64,000 nt of DNA from Terriglobales bacterium (lineage in GTDB: Bacteria; Acidobacteriota; Terriglobia; Terriglobales; Acidobacteriaceae), in contig DATMPC010000034.1 in NCBI GenBank assembly GCA_035567895.1, forward strand, positions 1 to 64,000, written 5' to 3'. Made by a program: the position numbers and the translations under genes. Every line of letters begins with the position of its first letter. The first letter of the stretch is position 1. Positions 9,546 to 19,210 of this stretch are shown here, in pieces. The notes beneath the pieces were generated by a model. The model was not told the origin of the DNA. It worked only from the letters and a program-made list of their open reading frames with translations, and did no database searches.

Positions 9546-9941
9546 TTACCGCTTCGAGAACTGGAAGCGCTTTCGGGCTCCCTTTTGTCCGTACTTCTTG
9601 CGCTCTTTACCGCGCGCATCGCGCGAGAGCAGACCTTCGCCCTTCAGCTTCTTGCGCAGCTCGATGTTGAACTCGAGCAGCGCCCGGGCGATGCCCAGCT
9701 TTATTGCATCGGCCTGCCCGTTTACGCCGCCGCCATTTACGGTAGCAACCACGTCGAATGTTGTGCCGGTCTCGCTGCTAACCAGCGGGGACTTCGCACT
9801 CACGCGCTGGGCTTCGGTCACAAAATAGTTGTCGAACGGACGCCCGTTCACTTGAAAACTTCCGCTGCCGGGACGCAGAAAGACGCGAGCAATGCTCGAC
9901 TTGCGACGTCCCGTGCCGTAGTACTGAACCAGATCAGCCAT
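9546..9941 (-). CDS. rpsI: 30S ribosomal protein S9
   Basis: S9, whose basic C-terminal tail reaches the P-site tRNA. 131 residues beginning [20 protein letters not shown] and ending in the typical [17 protein letters not shown], with the terminal Lys-Arg conserved. It lies downstream of rplM on the same strand, the universal rplM-rpsI pairing; a 28-bp palindrome lies in the 63-bp spacer. The 146 bp between its stop and rpsB hold the rpsB leader. Confidence 0.97.
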   Translation of the reverse strand: MADLVQYYGTGRRKSSIARVFLRPGSGSFQVNGRPFDNYFVTEAQRVSAKSPLVSSETGTTFDVVATVNGGGVNGQADAIKLGIARALLEFNIELRKKLKGEGLLSRDARGKERKKYGQKGARKRFQFSKR

Positions 9942-9968
9942 AGATTCCTTGTTTGCTCAATCAGCATG

Positions 9969-9996
9969 GTAGAGACGCAGCATGCTGCGTCTCTAC
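9969..9996. repeat. REP-like 28-bp perfect palindrome (GTAGAGACG family)
   Basis: The palindrome starts GTAGAGACGCAGCA and continues with its exact complement. The same 28 bp recurs without a mismatch at 35155-35182, and related versions lie at 24444-24477, 46332-46360 and 59480-59511. It sits inside the rplM-rpsI operon spacer, so it is transcribed as a hairpin. Confidence 0.9.
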
Positions 9997-10004
9997 GAAA
10001 ACCT

Positions 10005-10439
10005 TTACTTCGCCAAAACCAGCGGCTCGGGCTTCTGGGCCGCGTGCGTGTGCTTGTCGTCGCGATACACCTTCAGCTTGCTTGCCATTGCGCGTCCAAG
10101 CTTGGTGTGGGGCAGCATGCCCTTGATCGCGTCTTCCACGACCGCTTCTGGACGGCGAGCGAGCTTTTTGTCGTACTGCTCAGAACGCAATCCACCCGGA
10201 TATCCGGTATAGCGGTGATAAACCTTTTGTCCTGCCTTCATCCCGGTCAGCTTGACCTTGGCGGCGTTAATCACGACCACGTGATCGCCGGTGTCGATGA
10301 AAGGCGTGTACTGCGGGTTATGCTTGCCCGCGAGGATGTGTGCAACCCTAGTCGCTAGGCGTCCCAAGGTCTGGTCCGTGGCATCGACCACGTACCACTT
10401 GCGCGCGATTTTCCCCTCAGTGGGGAAAGTAGTAGACAT
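10005..10439 (-). CDS. rplM: 50S ribosomal protein L13
   Basis: L13, an early-assembling large-subunit protein. 144 residues; [19 protein letters not shown], the [16 protein letters not shown] core and [10 protein letters not shown] are the conserved family segments. The ATG at 10439 has GGAG 8 nt upstream. First gene of rplM-rpsI; its promoter should lie in the roughly 190 bp between 10440 and the 10631-10725 hairpin. Confidence 0.97.
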   Translation of the reverse strand: MSTTFPTEGKIARKWYVVDATDQTLGRLATRVAHILAGKHNPQYTPFIDTGDHVVVINAAKVKLTGMKAGQKVYHRYTGYPGGLRSEQYDKKLARRPEAVVEDAIKGMLPHTKLGRAMASKLKVYRDDKHTHAAQKPEPLVLAK

Positions 10440-10630
10440 TCCAGTTCTCCAAAACGGATAAAAAGGGACAGGCAGACTCGGCGACCGCCAATCCTTACGA
10501 AAAAGAGCAATGAAACCGCAGGCTGAAACTCACCGGCCGATTAGCGCGATGTGACCACCCAGGCGGGCACTTGCAGGACCACAAAGTATAGATATTAGCG
10601 GAGTTGTAAAAGGAGTGTCAAACGACGGAC

Positions 10631-10725
10631 GAGGCGAACACGAAGGTCACGAAGGCAAAACAAGAGGTCACAAAGAAATTTTTCGTGACCTCTTGTTTTG
10701 CCTTCGTGACCTTGGTGTTCGCCTC
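10631..10725. repeat. Near-perfect 41-bp inverted repeat (long hairpin)
   Basis: Arms 10631-10671 and 10685-10725 differ at one position over 41 bp, with a 13-nt AT-rich loop that can pair further. The arms are built from GAAGGTCAC/GAAGGCAAAAC-type words. It lies 8 bp past the stop of the ferritin-VIT1 gene and about 190 bp upstream of rplM on the same strand. It belongs by layout to the class of long intergenic hairpins at 20829, 23033, 56970 and 60604. It probably ends or protects the upstream transcript. Confidence 0.85.
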
Positions 10726-10733
10726 TCTTTTGG

Positions 10734-11960
10734 TCATGATCCAATCCGCCCTAATCCAATCCCGATAAAGTACGTCACTATACCCTCCACGGCGCCAACC
10801 AGCGTCATCTCCATGCCGCTCGACCACCAGGAGCGTACCGTAATCAACGATTTGGCGGCTCCGACGGCAAAATGGGCAACCAGTGAAACGATGGCTGCGG
10901 TGATTACAGCAGGGTACCCGCTCATGAAAAAGAACGGCACGATAGGGATGAAAGCTCCCACAGCGGTTGATAAAGCGCCGGAAGTCGCGGACACCATTGG
11001 ATTCCGCAAGCCCTCTTCAGTCGCATTGAGGCGCTCGGCCGCGAGCGTACGCACAAATTGCTCTTTGTCGCGCGCGAGGTGATCGACAAACTTGTCGGCG
11101 TCGCTGGAGGGCAGCCCCTTCACCTGGTAGTAAAGGGAGAGCAACTCGCGAGCTTCCGATTCATTGAAAGTGATGGCTTCCCGCTCACGCTCGAGTTCGG
11201 CCTCATAGATCTCGCGTTCGCTCTTCGCTGCCAGGTACGCTCCAGAACCCATCGAGAGAGCACTGGCGACCATGCCGGCGAGGCCGGCGATCAAGACGAA
11301 CTTACTGTTTCCCAACGTCGCTCCCGAGACTCCGGAGACGATGCCGAAAATCGCGCCCAGCCCGTCGTTGATCCCATAGATGGCATCGCCGATCCATCCG
11401 GCGGCATGAGCTTGTCCTTGGTCGCGCTTGGCAATCAGCTCATCGAGAAGCTGGCGCGCCTCACCCGGCTTGAGTTGACGCACCCGATGCGGATACGGTC
11501 CGCTAGTGCGGATCAGGTCACGCAGCGTTTTGTAGTGCTCGCGCTCGTCCTGGATGACCTGGTGAAGAATCTCAACGCTGCGCCGATCGCCAAGCTCCTT
11601 GAGCTGACGTCCGTAGCGCGCGATATCGCGACTCTCATCGAGCTCGAGCCTGCGTAGTGCCATATCGGGACCACCGATGCGATTGGCGAGAGAATCCGCC
11701 TCTCCGGTAGGACTGCCGTCGTACTTAGGCTCGGGACCGCCCAGTTCTCGGATGCGCTGCTCCCATAGCTGCGCATGATGAAGCTCGGCCTCAGCGAGGT
11801 GATGAAGCTTTTCTTTGCGGACAGGATCCCGCTCCCGCGAAGCCAACGTTTCGTAGGTGTAATAGCCGGACTTCTCTGCTTGCCAGTTCTTTTCCAGCGC
11901 GGCAAGGATTTTGCGCGTGGCTGCCGGGGTCGGGCTCGGCGACTGCGGCGTCGTACTCAT
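10734..11960 (-). CDS. Rubrerythrin/VIT1 fusion, probable membrane iron or manganese exporter (MbfA-like)
   Basis: 408 residues in two parts. Residues about 15-160 form a ferritin-like diiron domain: metal-ligand Glu and ExxH motifs are visible (AEAELHHAQLWE; VIQDEREHYKTL). From about residue 185 a CCC1/VIT1 membrane domain begins (GIVSGVSGATL, SMGSGAYLAAKSEREIYEAE), with about five transmembrane helices. This architecture is the erythrin-vacuolar iron transporter type, represented by MbfA of Bradyrhizobium and Agrobacterium, which exports iron (or manganese) from the cytoplasm under metal excess and acid stress. It is monocistronic. The two domains and their order are clear; the exported metal is inferred. 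Confidence 0.88.
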   Translation of the reverse strand: MSTTPQSPSPTPAATRKILAALEKNWQAEKSGYYTYETLASRERDPVRKEKLHHLAEAELHHAQLWEQRIRELGGPEPKYDGSPTGEADSLANRIGGPDMALRRLELDESRDIARYGRQLKELGDRRSVEILHQVIQDEREHYKTLRDLIRTSGPYPHRVRQLKPGEARQLLDELIAKRDQGQAHAAGWIGDAIYGINDGLGAIFGIVSGVSGATLGNSKFVLIAGLAGMVASALSMGSGAYLAAKSEREIYEAELEREREAITFNESEARELLSLYYQVKGLPSSDADKFVDHLARDKEQFVRTLAAERLNATEEGLRNPMVSATSGALSTAVGAFIPIVPFFFMSGYPAVITAAIVSLVAHFAVGAAKSLITVRSWWSSGMEMTLVGAVEGIVTYFIGIGLGRIGS

Positions 11961-12018
11961 GGGGGCGAATACGATGCTAGCAGCCGCCGTTGAAACTTGC
12001 GGGGTATTGGATAGGAAA

Positions 12019-12570
12019 CTATTTGCCGCTCAGAACCGCTACTTGAGCAGTCTCTTTCGCCGCATTCACGTGGGAGAAGCCTCTCCAGATGCACACGATC
12101 GCGTAGACGTGGAAGGCGAACGAGATCCAATCCTGTGCCATAGCAGTTAGGGCGGCATCAAGGGCATAGAACCCCATGCCCATCACGAAGGCCCATTTGT
12201 GAAACTTGCCGGCCATGTAGCCGCACATCAGGAAGAAACCAAGGACTAGCAGGTCGATGAAGTACCCGACCATGCGAGCTTGCGGAGAGCGAAACGCATC
12301 GGTGACTTCGGTGATGCCCAGTCCGAGCACGAAATGAAAGTTTCCGCCAGTGATGGCGACGATCGTGTTCACGAGCGAGAGGCCCGCGATCCAATAAAAC
12401 CAGTTGGCGCCACGTTTCACGGCTACTGCAGCGGCCAAGGACTGCACAGTCCGCTGCTGCTGCACGCCGGCGTTATTCCCGTCGTACGTAACTCCTTGCG
12501 TCGGAGTCTTGATGACCGTGCTTGTTGTGGACCCAGTTGCCGGCGGTTGGCCGACGAGTGTATCTGGCAT
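12019..12570 (-). CDS. Small integral membrane protein
   Basis: 183 residues. A polar Thr/Gln/Gly-rich N-terminus of about 50 residues is followed by four hydrophobic segments (near WFYWIAGLSLVNTIVAI, MVGYFIDLLVLGFFLMCGY, WAFVMGMGFYALDAALTAM and WISFAFHVYAIVCIWRGF). I know of similar unnamed membrane proteins but no function. No catalytic residues stand out. It lies 58 bp upstream of the exporter gene on the same strand and may share its transcript. Starts at ATG 12570, with GGAGG a short way upstream on the minus strand. Confidence 0.65.
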   Translation of the reverse strand: MPDTLVGQPPATGSTTSTVIKTPTQGVTYDGNNAGVQQQRTVQSLAAAVAVKRGANWFYWIAGLSLVNTIVAITGGNFHFVLGLGITEVTDAFRSPQARMVGYFIDLLVLGFFLMCGYMAGKFHKWAFVMGMGFYALDAALTAMAQDWISFAFHVYAIVCIWRGFSHVNAAKETAQVAVLSGK

Positions 12571-12754
12571 GATTCGCCTCCACGGGGAAACTGGCTGATT
12601 TCAGCACAGGTGGAGTCGGTAAGACCACCGCAAACAAGTAACGTGACCCAATCGGAAGGTCAGGTCCAACAGAGATGTTTCAGGCTGCGGTTCCTGAAAC
12701 GAAACCAGGGACCCGCTGGAAGACTAGGTGCAAGGCTAATGCGATCGCGTAGGG

Positions 12755-12890
12755 TTAATTCCCTGCTTCAGGGAATTGACCAGGGAATTTTTCCCGGGGG
12801 GAAAATTCTTCTTGCGAAAACCCGCATGGATACTGGCGATTTGAGAGACACCAGGGAATCTGCAGGGAATTAGCAGGGAAATCCCTGCTG
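12755..12890. repeat. Island of the short repeated word CAGGGAAT
   Basis: Within a 470-bp gene-free stretch (12571-13043) the word CAGGGAAT occurs at least five times in direct orientation, once as its complement (AATTCCCTG) and once as CAGGGAAATCCCTG. Some copies can pair as small hairpins. There is no open frame of note in the whole stretch. The spacing is irregular, so this is neither a CRISPR nor a simple tandem repeat. It sits upstream of the 12019-12570 gene and downstream of the rRNA methyltransferase gene. Confidence 0.7.
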
Positions 12891-13043
12891 GATCGGCGAT
12901 CATGCTCGTTCACACCTATTTATCTTTATCCACATCAACCGACGCATTCCCGATCTAGATATCCACTCTTCCTTGCTACGATGCGGACCGCTTCGTGTCA
13001 ATGCTTTTTTCGGTTGTCGGATCTGCAGGAGAGTGCCGCTGAA

Positions 13044-14297
13044 CTATTCCGCAAACGCAATCACGCACTTGAGGTAAGCCGTCTCCGGAATCCCGGCGAC
13101 TACTGGATGATCCTGACTCTGGCCGCGAACCTCCAGCAGGCGAATACGACGACGCGCATCGCGTGCCGATTCTGCCAGCATTCCTAAAAACTCCTCCTGA
13201 GAGACATGATGCGAGCACGAACAAGTCAAGAGAATCCCGCCCGAGTCGAGCATCTTCAAAGCGCGAAGATTCAGCTCTTTGTAACCACGCAGCGCGGTCG
13301 GAAGCGCCTTCTTCGTCTTGGCAAAAGCTGGCGGATCGAGAATGATCGTCTGAAACTTCCGTCCGGTGTCGGACCAATCGCGCAGCAGATCAAAGGCATT
13401 CGCCTCCAGCCACTCGATCTCCGGAACAGCCAGCAAACTGCGATTCAATTCAAAATTACGCTCACCTGCTTCCAGCGCTGCACGCGACGCGTCCACTCCC
13501 GTTACCTGTTGGCACACGCGAGCAAGGTGTAACGCGAACCCTCCCTGGTAGCAGAAAACGTCCAGCGCGCTTCCGTGCGCGTAACGCTGGGCCGTCGCGT
13601 AGTTCTCTCGTTGATCGAGGAACGCTCCCGTCTTTTGTCCCGCGGCTGCATCGTATTCAAAACGCAGCGGAGGCTTCTCGGGCTCTGCTCTCATCTCGAT
13701 GATCGTTCGCGTCTTGTCGCCACGGATGAGACGGCCTTCTATCGCAGGCAGTTCTTCCAGTTCGCGAATTCGCTCTTCTACTCGCTCGACAATGCCTGCA
13801 GGACGAATCTCCGCTTCTAAGGTCTCGAGAATTGCTTCGCGAACGTCGGTTCGATCCATCGCCTGTGTGAGCACCTGAAAGGCGAGCACGTCGTTGTAAC
13901 GATCGATGATCAGCCCGGGAAGTTGATCGGCTTCACTGAACACCAGCCGATAAGCGTTGCTCTTCTCCGGAATGTTGAGCGCATTACGGTATTCGATCGC
14001 GGCCTTGGTCCGGGCAGACACAAGGGAAGGAAGTTCAGCCTCGTCGCAGTCCCGATCTGAAATCATCCGCAAGGCGATTTGAGAGCTGGAGCTGGAAATC
14101 GCGCAGCCGAGAAAACGGCCACCTTCTTCAAGCACACGAACCACTCCAGCACGCGGGAGTGTGGGCGATCCTTCCAGGTCGGAGCGGTAGACCCAGGGAT
14201 GTCCATTGCGCAAACGCAGTGATCCTCTCCAACTCACACGGACTGACTGCTCGGTGCGTGGTTCCTGCTTCGTCAGGGTGGAGGATCGAGGCGTCAT
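13044..14297 (-). CDS. Class I SAM-dependent rRNA methyltransferase with PUA domain (RlmI-like)
   Basis: 417 residues. An N-terminal PUA-like domain (LRNGHPWVYRSDLEG) is followed by the EEHD-like middle region (SEADQLPGLIIDRYNDVLAF) and a Rossmann methyltransferase domain with the SAM-binding ALDVFCYQGGFALHLA and the catalytic-loop motif LDPPAFAKTKKAL. This is the COG1092 family, whose E. coli member RlmI makes m5C1962 in 23S rRNA; the specific target here is inferred from family only. The C-terminal SCSHHVSQEEF is typical of the group. It is monocistronic and faces away from the acyl-CoA dehydrogenase gene across a palindrome-filled gap. Confidence 0.88.
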   Translation of the reverse strand: MTPRSSTLTKQEPRTEQSVRVSWRGSLRLRNGHPWVYRSDLEGSPTLPRAGVVRVLEEGGRFLGCAISSSSSQIALRMISDRDCDEAELPSLVSARTKAAIEYRNALNIPEKSNAYRLVFSEADQLPGLIIDRYNDVLAFQVLTQAMDRTDVREAILETLEAEIRPAGIVERVEERIRELEELPAIEGRLIRGDKTRTIIEMRAEPEKPPLRFEYDAAAGQKTGAFLDQRENYATAQRYAHGSALDVFCYQGGFALHLARVCQQVTGVDASRAALEAGERNFELNRSLLAVPEIEWLEANAFDLLRDWSDTGRKFQTIILDPPAFAKTKKALPTALRGYKELNLRALKMLDSGGILLTCSCSHHVSQEEFLGMLAESARDARRRIRLLEVRGQSQDHPVVAGIPETAYLKCVIAFAE

Positions 14298-14323
14298 CCA
14301 ACTTGATTGTAAGTCCTTGTTCT

Positions 14324-14428
14324 AGCGGAGCGTCCGGGCGCCCTCGCCCGGCGAACTTTGAACACCGGAATTCTGCAGAGTTCTACCAGCGCATGCCTCA
14401 CGCCGGGCGAGGGCCCGGACGCTCCGCT
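14324..14428. repeat. Long GC-rich inverted repeat
   Basis: Arms 14324-14353 and 14401-14428 pair nearly perfectly (AGCGGAGCGTCCGGGC against GCCCGGACGCTCCGCT, then the CCTCGCCCGGCG part). About 47 nt of loop lie between them. It occupies the spacer between two divergently transcribed genes, so it is not a terminator; it resembles the mobile-looking palindromes elsewhere in the window. Confidence 0.85.
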
Positions 14429-14551
14429 CTAATCCCAAGAACCACTCAAGGTAAGGCAATAGTCGCCGCGTCGCGTGATATCCTCACATGTTTTACCCTC
14501 ATGCGCTTTCCCGCTTGAGGAACCTTCCCCGAATTACGATGTCTTCTCCTT

Positions 14552-15697
14552 ATGGACTTTCAATTCACTGAAGAACAAGAGCAGCTCAGGCGTTCAGTGC
14601 GCGAGTTTGCCGAGCGGGAGATTCGCCCACATGTAATGGAGTGGGACGAGAAATCCGAATTCCCGCTGGCCACGATCAAAGAACTCGGCAAGATGGGGCT
14701 GATGGGTGTCGCCTTTCCCACGGAGTACGGCGGCGCCGGGCTGGGCTATGTCGAGTACGTAGTCGCAATCGAAGAGCTTTCGCGCGTCGATGGCTCGATC
14801 GGAATCATTGTGGCGGCTCACAATTCGCTCTGCTCGAACCACATTTACGTCGCAGGCAACGAAGAGCAAAAGCGAAAGTACCTCCCGAAGCTGGCAACTG
14901 GCGAGTTCATCGGCGCATGGGGATTGACCGAACCCGGATCAGGCTCCGATGCCGGAAGCGCTCGCATGACAGCGGTGCGTAAAGGAAAGAGCTGGGTACT
15001 GAACGGGACCAAAACGTTTATCACCAACGGACATTACGCGGATGTTGCGGTCATCATCGCTGTCACTGATCGGACTACAGGCACGCATGGATTGTCTGCA
15101 TTCGTCGTGGAGAAAGGCACGAAGGGTTTTCGTCCGGGCAAGAAGGAAAACAAGCTGGGACTTCGCGCCAGCGATACCGCCGAGCTGATCTTCGAGGATT
15201 GCGTCGTCCCGGCCGAGAACCTCGTGGGCAAAGAAGGCGACGGATTCATCGATGCTATGCGAGTCCTCGATGGTGGACGAATCTCCATCGCTGCCCTTTC
15301 TCTCGGCATCGCGCAAGGCGCATTCGAAGCTGCGCTGAAGTACTCGAAAGAGCGCAAGCAGTTTGGGCGTCCGATCTGCGACTTTCAGGCGATCCAGTGG
15401 AAGCTCACGGACATGGCCACGGAGATCGATGCCGCACGTCTGCTCACCCTACGCGCCGCGTCTATGAAAGACGCTGGAATGAAGACGACGCAAGAGTCCT
15501 CAATGGCCAAACTCTACGCCAGCGAAGTTGCAGTGCGATGCGCCAATGAAGGTGTGCAGATTCACGGTGGATATGGCTTTATCAAAGACTATCCAGCGGA
15601 GAAGTACTACCGCGACGTGAAGCTCTGCACGATCGGCGAAGGAACCAGCGAGATTCAGCGGCTCGTGATCGCGCGACAGTTGCTCAAGAGCTACTGA
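14552..15697 (+). CDS. Acyl-CoA dehydrogenase
   Basis: An FAD-dependent flavoprotein that introduces the alpha-beta double bond in acyl-CoA during beta-oxidation or branched amino-acid catabolism, passing electrons to ETF. 381 residues, the standard length for short/medium-chain members. Visible are the FAD/substrate loop [16 protein letters not shown], the QFGRPI segment, [18 protein letters not shown] and the terminal [18 protein letters not shown], in which the Glu of EGTSE is the catalytic base position. Substrate length cannot be told. The ATG at 14552 opens directly on [13 protein letters not shown], the normal family N-terminus. Monocistronic, with no ETF genes nearby. Confidence 0.93.
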   Translation: MDFQFTEEQEQLRRSVREFAEREIRPHVMEWDEKSEFPLATIKELGKMGLMGVAFPTEYGGAGLGYVEYVVAIEELSRVDGSIGIIVAAHNSLCSNHIYVAGNEEQKRKYLPKLATGEFIGAWGLTEPGSGSDAGSARMTAVRKGKSWVLNGTKTFITNGHYADVAVIIAVTDRTTGTHGLSAFVVEKGTKGFRPGKKENKLGLRASDTAELIFEDCVVPAENLVGKEGDGFIDAMRVLDGGRISIAALSLGIAQGAFEAALKYSKERKQFGRPICDFQAIQWKLTDMATEIDAARLLTLRAASMKDAGMKTTQESSMAKLYASEVAVRCANEGVQIHGGYGFIKDYPAEKYYRDVKLCTIGEGTSEIQRLVIARQLLKSY

Positions 15698-15762
15698 AGG
15701 AGCCGCCAAACTTCTGAGCTGTTGAGCCGTGGCGATTTCGTTCAGCGGTATTCAAAATCGAA

Positions 15763-15877
15763 GAACAGCGAAAATAACAGTGAATTTCCCGAATCTCACC
15801 GGGATGTTATCGACTTTTGCCCAAAATCCGCGAACTCGATTTTAGGAACAGTGAATAACAGTGAATCAACAGTGAAT
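15763..15877. repeat. Island of the short repeated word AACAGTGAAT
   Basis: Exact copies of AACAGTGAAT at 15777-15786, 15847-15856, 15857-15866 and 15868-15877, plus a variant AACAGCGAAA at 15763. The last three are virtually in tandem. The island fills the 269-bp gap between two convergent genes and contains no gene I can support. Confidence 0.75.
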
Positions 15878-15966
15878 TTTGGCCGCATGGGAGTCGACTG
15901 TATGCTGCCCTTTTTCCAGTAAGCTCGTGAGTAAAGCTCCTCGACGAGCGAGCGCCTAACAGCAGC

Positions 15967-17157
15967 TCAGGAGCTTAGCGGCTGGCTTTCCAGTTGCTTG
16001 AAGGCTGAGTAAATGAATTTCCCGAGATGCCAGCCGTCGATGAACTTAAATGGGATTTCACCGACCGTGTAGTGGCCGCACGGGAGAGCTACCGCTTTGA
16101 AGTCGATCTCGTATTCGCGGAAGTGTTGGACTACCTGCTCTGAGAATTCGCGCAAGAAAGTCAAATCGTACTTGGCGTAGACCACAAGTACCTTCTTGCC
16201 GTGAGCAGCGAACTTCCTCATGTAGGCCGCGGGGCTGATCGCTAGCCAGATTTGCCGCAGGCGATCGAGGTCCATCACGCTCTCAAGAGCGGCGCGGATG
16301 TGGCGCGTGGATTGTCCCGTCCAGACAACATCGCCGAAGTACGTGGATGCGTGATTGAACGCATTTACCTCCAAGCGCGGATCGTGCGCGCTGGCTATGA
16401 AGGCGTAACAAGAACCCAGACTCGTCCCCAGAATGCCGAAGCGTTCGCACCCTTGCGTCTCCAGCCAGTCGAGACAGCAACGGATGTCGATAACGCCTTG
16501 CCGGCAAGAGTCGAGTGTGCGGCCGATGTTCGCTGAGACGGCGTAATCGCTGCGTTCGATCTCAGCCGGGCGGCGAATGTCGTGGTAGGGCTTGCTCAGG
16601 CGGAGAGCCGACACGCCATAGCGATTCATGATCGCGCAAAGGGCGTTATGGCTGAAGGCGTCGGCGTTCCATTGTGGGAGGACGACAACTGCTTTCTTAC
16701 TCGGCCTGCCTTCACGATCGAAAGCCGGGAACCAGCGCGCGTTGACGACGTCGTTTTCCGGGTAAGGTGTGCGGACCGGCGATGTGAATCGCAAGAATTG
16801 CGCCGGCCGTAATTTCCCGGTCCGCGACATCTTCTCGAGCTTCTCGAGCTGTTTCTGCTGCCGCATGTTCGTGGGAAAGAGCTTGGGCAGCCGTTCCTCG
16901 AGGTAAAAATCGGTTGGGGTCTGATAGCTGAAGAAGCGATCGCTATCGGAGACGATGCGCCGATTCAACTCGTTGAAATAGCGTTCGGCGCGGGCGTTGT
17001 CGTATTCCGAAGACGATGCCGGAAAGCTGCCGTTTACTTGTGGCCACTGACGCGTCCACTCAATGCCCCACTCCAGAGGACGCACGATGCGATTGGTGTC
17101 GCGCGTGGTGAGACGCGTCTCCCACGCGAACATCCACTTCTCCCAAAGTTTGAGCAT
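15967..17157 (-). CDS. Alpha/beta hydrolase of the ABHD18 (DUF2048-like) type
   Basis: 396 residues. The core shows an alpha/beta-hydrolase fold: a strand with VVLPQWNADAFSHNALC, then the nucleophile elbow GILGTSLGSCYAF (Ser in G-T-S-L-G), an Asp on VVYAKYDLTFLREFSEQ, and a His near ALPCGHYTVGEIPFKFIDG. All three triad residues are therefore present. The N-terminal segment (LWEKWMFAWETRLTTRDTNR) is characteristic of the ABHD18/DUF2048 group, whose substrate is not established for bacteria. No signal peptide. It lies 59 bp upstream of dtd on the same DNA strand order (dtd is transcribed first), so the two may be co-transcribed. Confidence 0.75.
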   Translation of the reverse strand: MLKLWEKWMFAWETRLTTRDTNRIVRPLEWGIEWTRQWPQVNGSFPASSSEYDNARAERYFNELNRRIVSDSDRFFSYQTPTDFYLEERLPKLFPTNMRQQKQLEKLEKMSRTGKLRPAQFLRFTSPVRTPYPENDVVNARWFPAFDREGRPSKKAVVVLPQWNADAFSHNALCAIMNRYGVSALRLSKPYHDIRRPAEIERSDYAVSANIGRTLDSCRQGVIDIRCCLDWLETQGCERFGILGTSLGSCYAFIASAHDPRLEVNAFNHASTYFGDVVWTGQSTRHIRAALESVMDLDRLRQIWLAISPAAYMRKFAAHGKKVLVVYAKYDLTFLREFSEQVVQHFREYEIDFKAVALPCGHYTVGEIPFKFIDGWHLGKFIYSAFKQLESQPLSS

Positions 17158-17216
17158 CGTAATTCAATTTAGCAAACCTGAAGCTCCGAGGTAACGAAGA
17201 CAGGGCGAGCCGGCGC

Positions 17217-17666
17217 TCAGAACAGTTTTTCGGAATCGATCAATATTGTTACTGGACCGTCGTTCACAAGAGATACATGCATCATCGCCTGAAACTCCCC
17301 GGTGGCGCATTCAATGCCCTGCTCGCGGATCTTGGCGACGACATATTCATACAGAGCACGCGCTTGTTCCGGTCGGGCAGCATCATCGAACGACGGACGT
17401 TTCCCCCGTCGCAAGTCACCGAAGAGTGTGAACTGCGACACGACGAGCATCGCTCCACCGACGTTGCGGACGCTTAAGTTCATCTTTCCGCCATCATCGT
17501 CGAAGATTCTCAGGCCAAGGAGCTTCTCAACTATGTAATCGGCGGAGGCCTCAGTATCGCCCCGACTTACACCAAGCAGCACCAGCAGCCCGAGCCCAAT
17601 CGCTCCGACGACGGAGTCTTCTACCGTGACCGCGGCTTTTGTGACTCGCTGAACGACGGCACGCAT
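17217..17666 (-). CDS. dtd: D-aminoacyl-tRNA deacylase
   Basis: Hydrolyses D-aminoacyl-tRNA so that D-amino acids are not incorporated. 149 residues, normal length. [20 protein letters not shown] is the typical N-terminus; [17 protein letters not shown] holds the catalytic SQ-Q-T motif and the C-terminal [14 protein letters not shown] holds the Gly/Pro cross-subunit motif region (here NDGPVT). It is transcribed toward the ABHD18-like gene. Confidence 0.96.
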   Translation of the reverse strand: MRAVVQRVTKAAVTVEDSVVGAIGLGLLVLLGVSRGDTEASADYIVEKLLGLRIFDDDGGKMNLSVRNVGGAMLVVSQFTLFGDLRRGKRPSFDDAARPEQARALYEYVVAKIREQGIECATGEFQAMMHVSLVNDGPVTILIDSEKLF

Positions 17667-17680
17667 AGCGGGAGGATAAA

Positions 17681-17763
17681 GCAGCGGTTAGCAATTAGCG
17701 ATTAGCCATACACAGATTTTTGCTTACTGCTAATCGCTAATTGCAGCGTTTGCTAATTGCTGC
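17681..17763. repeat. Inverted repeat built from TTAGCAATTAGCGATTAGC words
   Basis: The left arm (about 17681-17706) pairs with GCTAATCGCTAATTGC at 17729-17744 and again with GCTAATTGCTGC at 17752-17763, so two alternative folds are possible. It lies in the divergent spacer between dtd and the first amidohydrolase gene. Confidence 0.75.
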
Positions 17764-17833
17764 TTCTCCCATTTACTCTGCTGTGTCTCTGTCGTTTTAA
17801 TTCCATCCTCACAACTCATTAAGGAGAATCGCG

Positions 17834-19210
17834 ATGGCAATATTTCTCCGGGCGTTCCGCCTGGGTTTCATTGCGCTCGTATTCACTCTTTCTGCTTTCG
17901 CCCAAAGTGCAGGTGACGCGCAAACACCTGCCAACACGCAGTCTCAAGCGGATCTGCTGATCAAAAACGGCACCGTGCTGACGGTCACTCATGGAGTCAT
18001 CCAGAACGGCAGCGTGCTGGTACACAACGGCAAAATCGCTCAGGTCGGAGCAAACATCTCTGCCCCTGCGGGAGCAACAGTGATCGATGCTACCGGCAAG
18101 TTCGTAATGCCCGGCATCATCGACGCGCACTCACACCTCGCACTCGATGGCGACGTAAACGAGGCAACCAGTCCGATCACGCCGGCGATGAACATGCTTG
18201 ATGCCTTCGTCAATACCGACAAAGGCCTATATCACGCGCTGGCTGGCGGAGTGACATCGCTATTGCTGCTGCACGGATCGGCCAACATGATTGGCGGCCA
18301 GGCTGTCGTCATCAAGAACAAATTCGGATTGAGCCGCGATCAAATGCTCTTTCCCAACGCTCCGCGCTCGATCAAGTTTGCCAGCGGCGAAAATCCTAAG
18401 CGCGTCTATGGGTCGCGAAATCAGTCACCTTCCACACGTATGGGCAACTTCGCTGTGCAGCGCGATGCTTTGCAGCAGGCGAAGGAATATATGCGCGATT
18501 GGGACGATTACAACGCCAAGGTACAAAAGGGTGACAAGGAAGCTCGAGCGCCAAAGCGGGATCTGAAACTGGAAGCATTGGCCGACGTGTTGCGCGGCAA
18601 GCTTCTCGTACAAATTCACTGCTATCGTGCCGATGAATTTCTGACTGAGATGGCGATGGCGCGCGAGTTCGGATACAAGGTACGCGCCTTCCATCACGCG
18701 CTCGAAGCCTACAAGGTTGCAGACAAGATCGCGGCTGAGGGAGTTGCGATCGCCACGTGGCCGGACTGGTGGGGCTTCAAAGATGAAGCCTGGGACGCAC
18801 AGCCGTGGAACGCCATCATGTCTTCGCGGCACGGAGTGCGCGTCGCGTTGAAGAGCGACTCGAACGATGTGGTCCGTCGGTTGAATCAGGATGCAGGCAA
18901 GGTAATGCGCTACGGCGGAGCAACAGAGGAAGAGGCGCTGAAGATGATCACGTTGAATCCCGCGTGGATCATCGGTGTGGACGATCACGTGGGCTCTCTC
19001 GACGTCGGGAAAGACGCCGACATCAGTATCTGGGACAAGGATCCACTCTCCAGCTACGCCAAGGTCGAGAAGACGATCATCGACGGAGAAGTCTACTTTG
19101 ACAGTTCACTGCCGCGCCTCGGGCTCACTCACTGGAAGGATGCGCCGATGTCTGGCGCTGATTTCGATGGCAGTGAGATGGACGAGATGGGCAGTGGGAA
19201 GGCGCACTGA
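17834..19210 (+). CDS. Exported amidohydrolase (imidazolonepropionase-like), catalytic member of a pair
   Basis: 458 residues with an N-terminal signal peptide ending near AFAQS (residue 24). The amidohydrolase fold follows: DLLIKNGTVLTVTHGVIQNG, then the metal motif IDAHSHLAL (His99, His101), further ligand candidates in VQIHCYRADEF and AFHHALEAY, and the catalytic Asp in LKSDSND. The C-terminal GSLDVGKDADISIWDKDP is the usual closing beta-sandwich. Substrate unknown; related proteins are annotated as imidazolonepropionase-like or dipeptidase-like. A good ribosome binding site (AAGGAG) precedes the ATG. It is immediately followed by a homologous gene whose ATG overlaps its stop codon, so the two proteins are translationally coupled and probably form one periplasmic complex. 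Confidence 0.85.
   Translation: MAIFLRAFRLGFIALVFTLSAFAQSAGDAQTPANTQSQADLLIKNGTVLTVTHGVIQNGSVLVHNGKIAQVGANISAPAGATVIDATGKFVMPGIIDAHSHLALDGDVNEATSPITPAMNMLDAFVNTDKGLYHALAGGVTSLLLLHGSANMIGGQAVVIKNKFGLSRDQMLFPNAPRSIKFASGENPKRVYGSRNQSPSTRMGNFAVQRDALQQAKEYMRDWDDYNAKVQKGDKEARAPKRDLKLEALADVLRGKLLVQIHCYRADEFLTEMAMAREFGYKVRAFHHALEAYKVADKIAAEGVAIATWPDWWGFKDEAWDAQPWNAIMSSRHGVRVALKSDSNDVVRRLNQDAGKVMRYGGATEEEALKMITLNPAWIIGVDDHVGSLDVGKDADISIWDKDPLSSYAKVEKTIIDGEVYFDSSLPRLGLTHWKDAPMSGADFDGSEMDEMGSGKAH

Noticed and set aside
12755-12890. CRISPR array
   Set aside because: Repeat units are only 8 nt with irregular spacing and both orientations; no cas genes in the window.
14324-14428. Terminator for the acyl-CoA dehydrogenase or rRNA methyltransferase
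   Set aside because: It lies between divergent start codons, so no transcript ends there.
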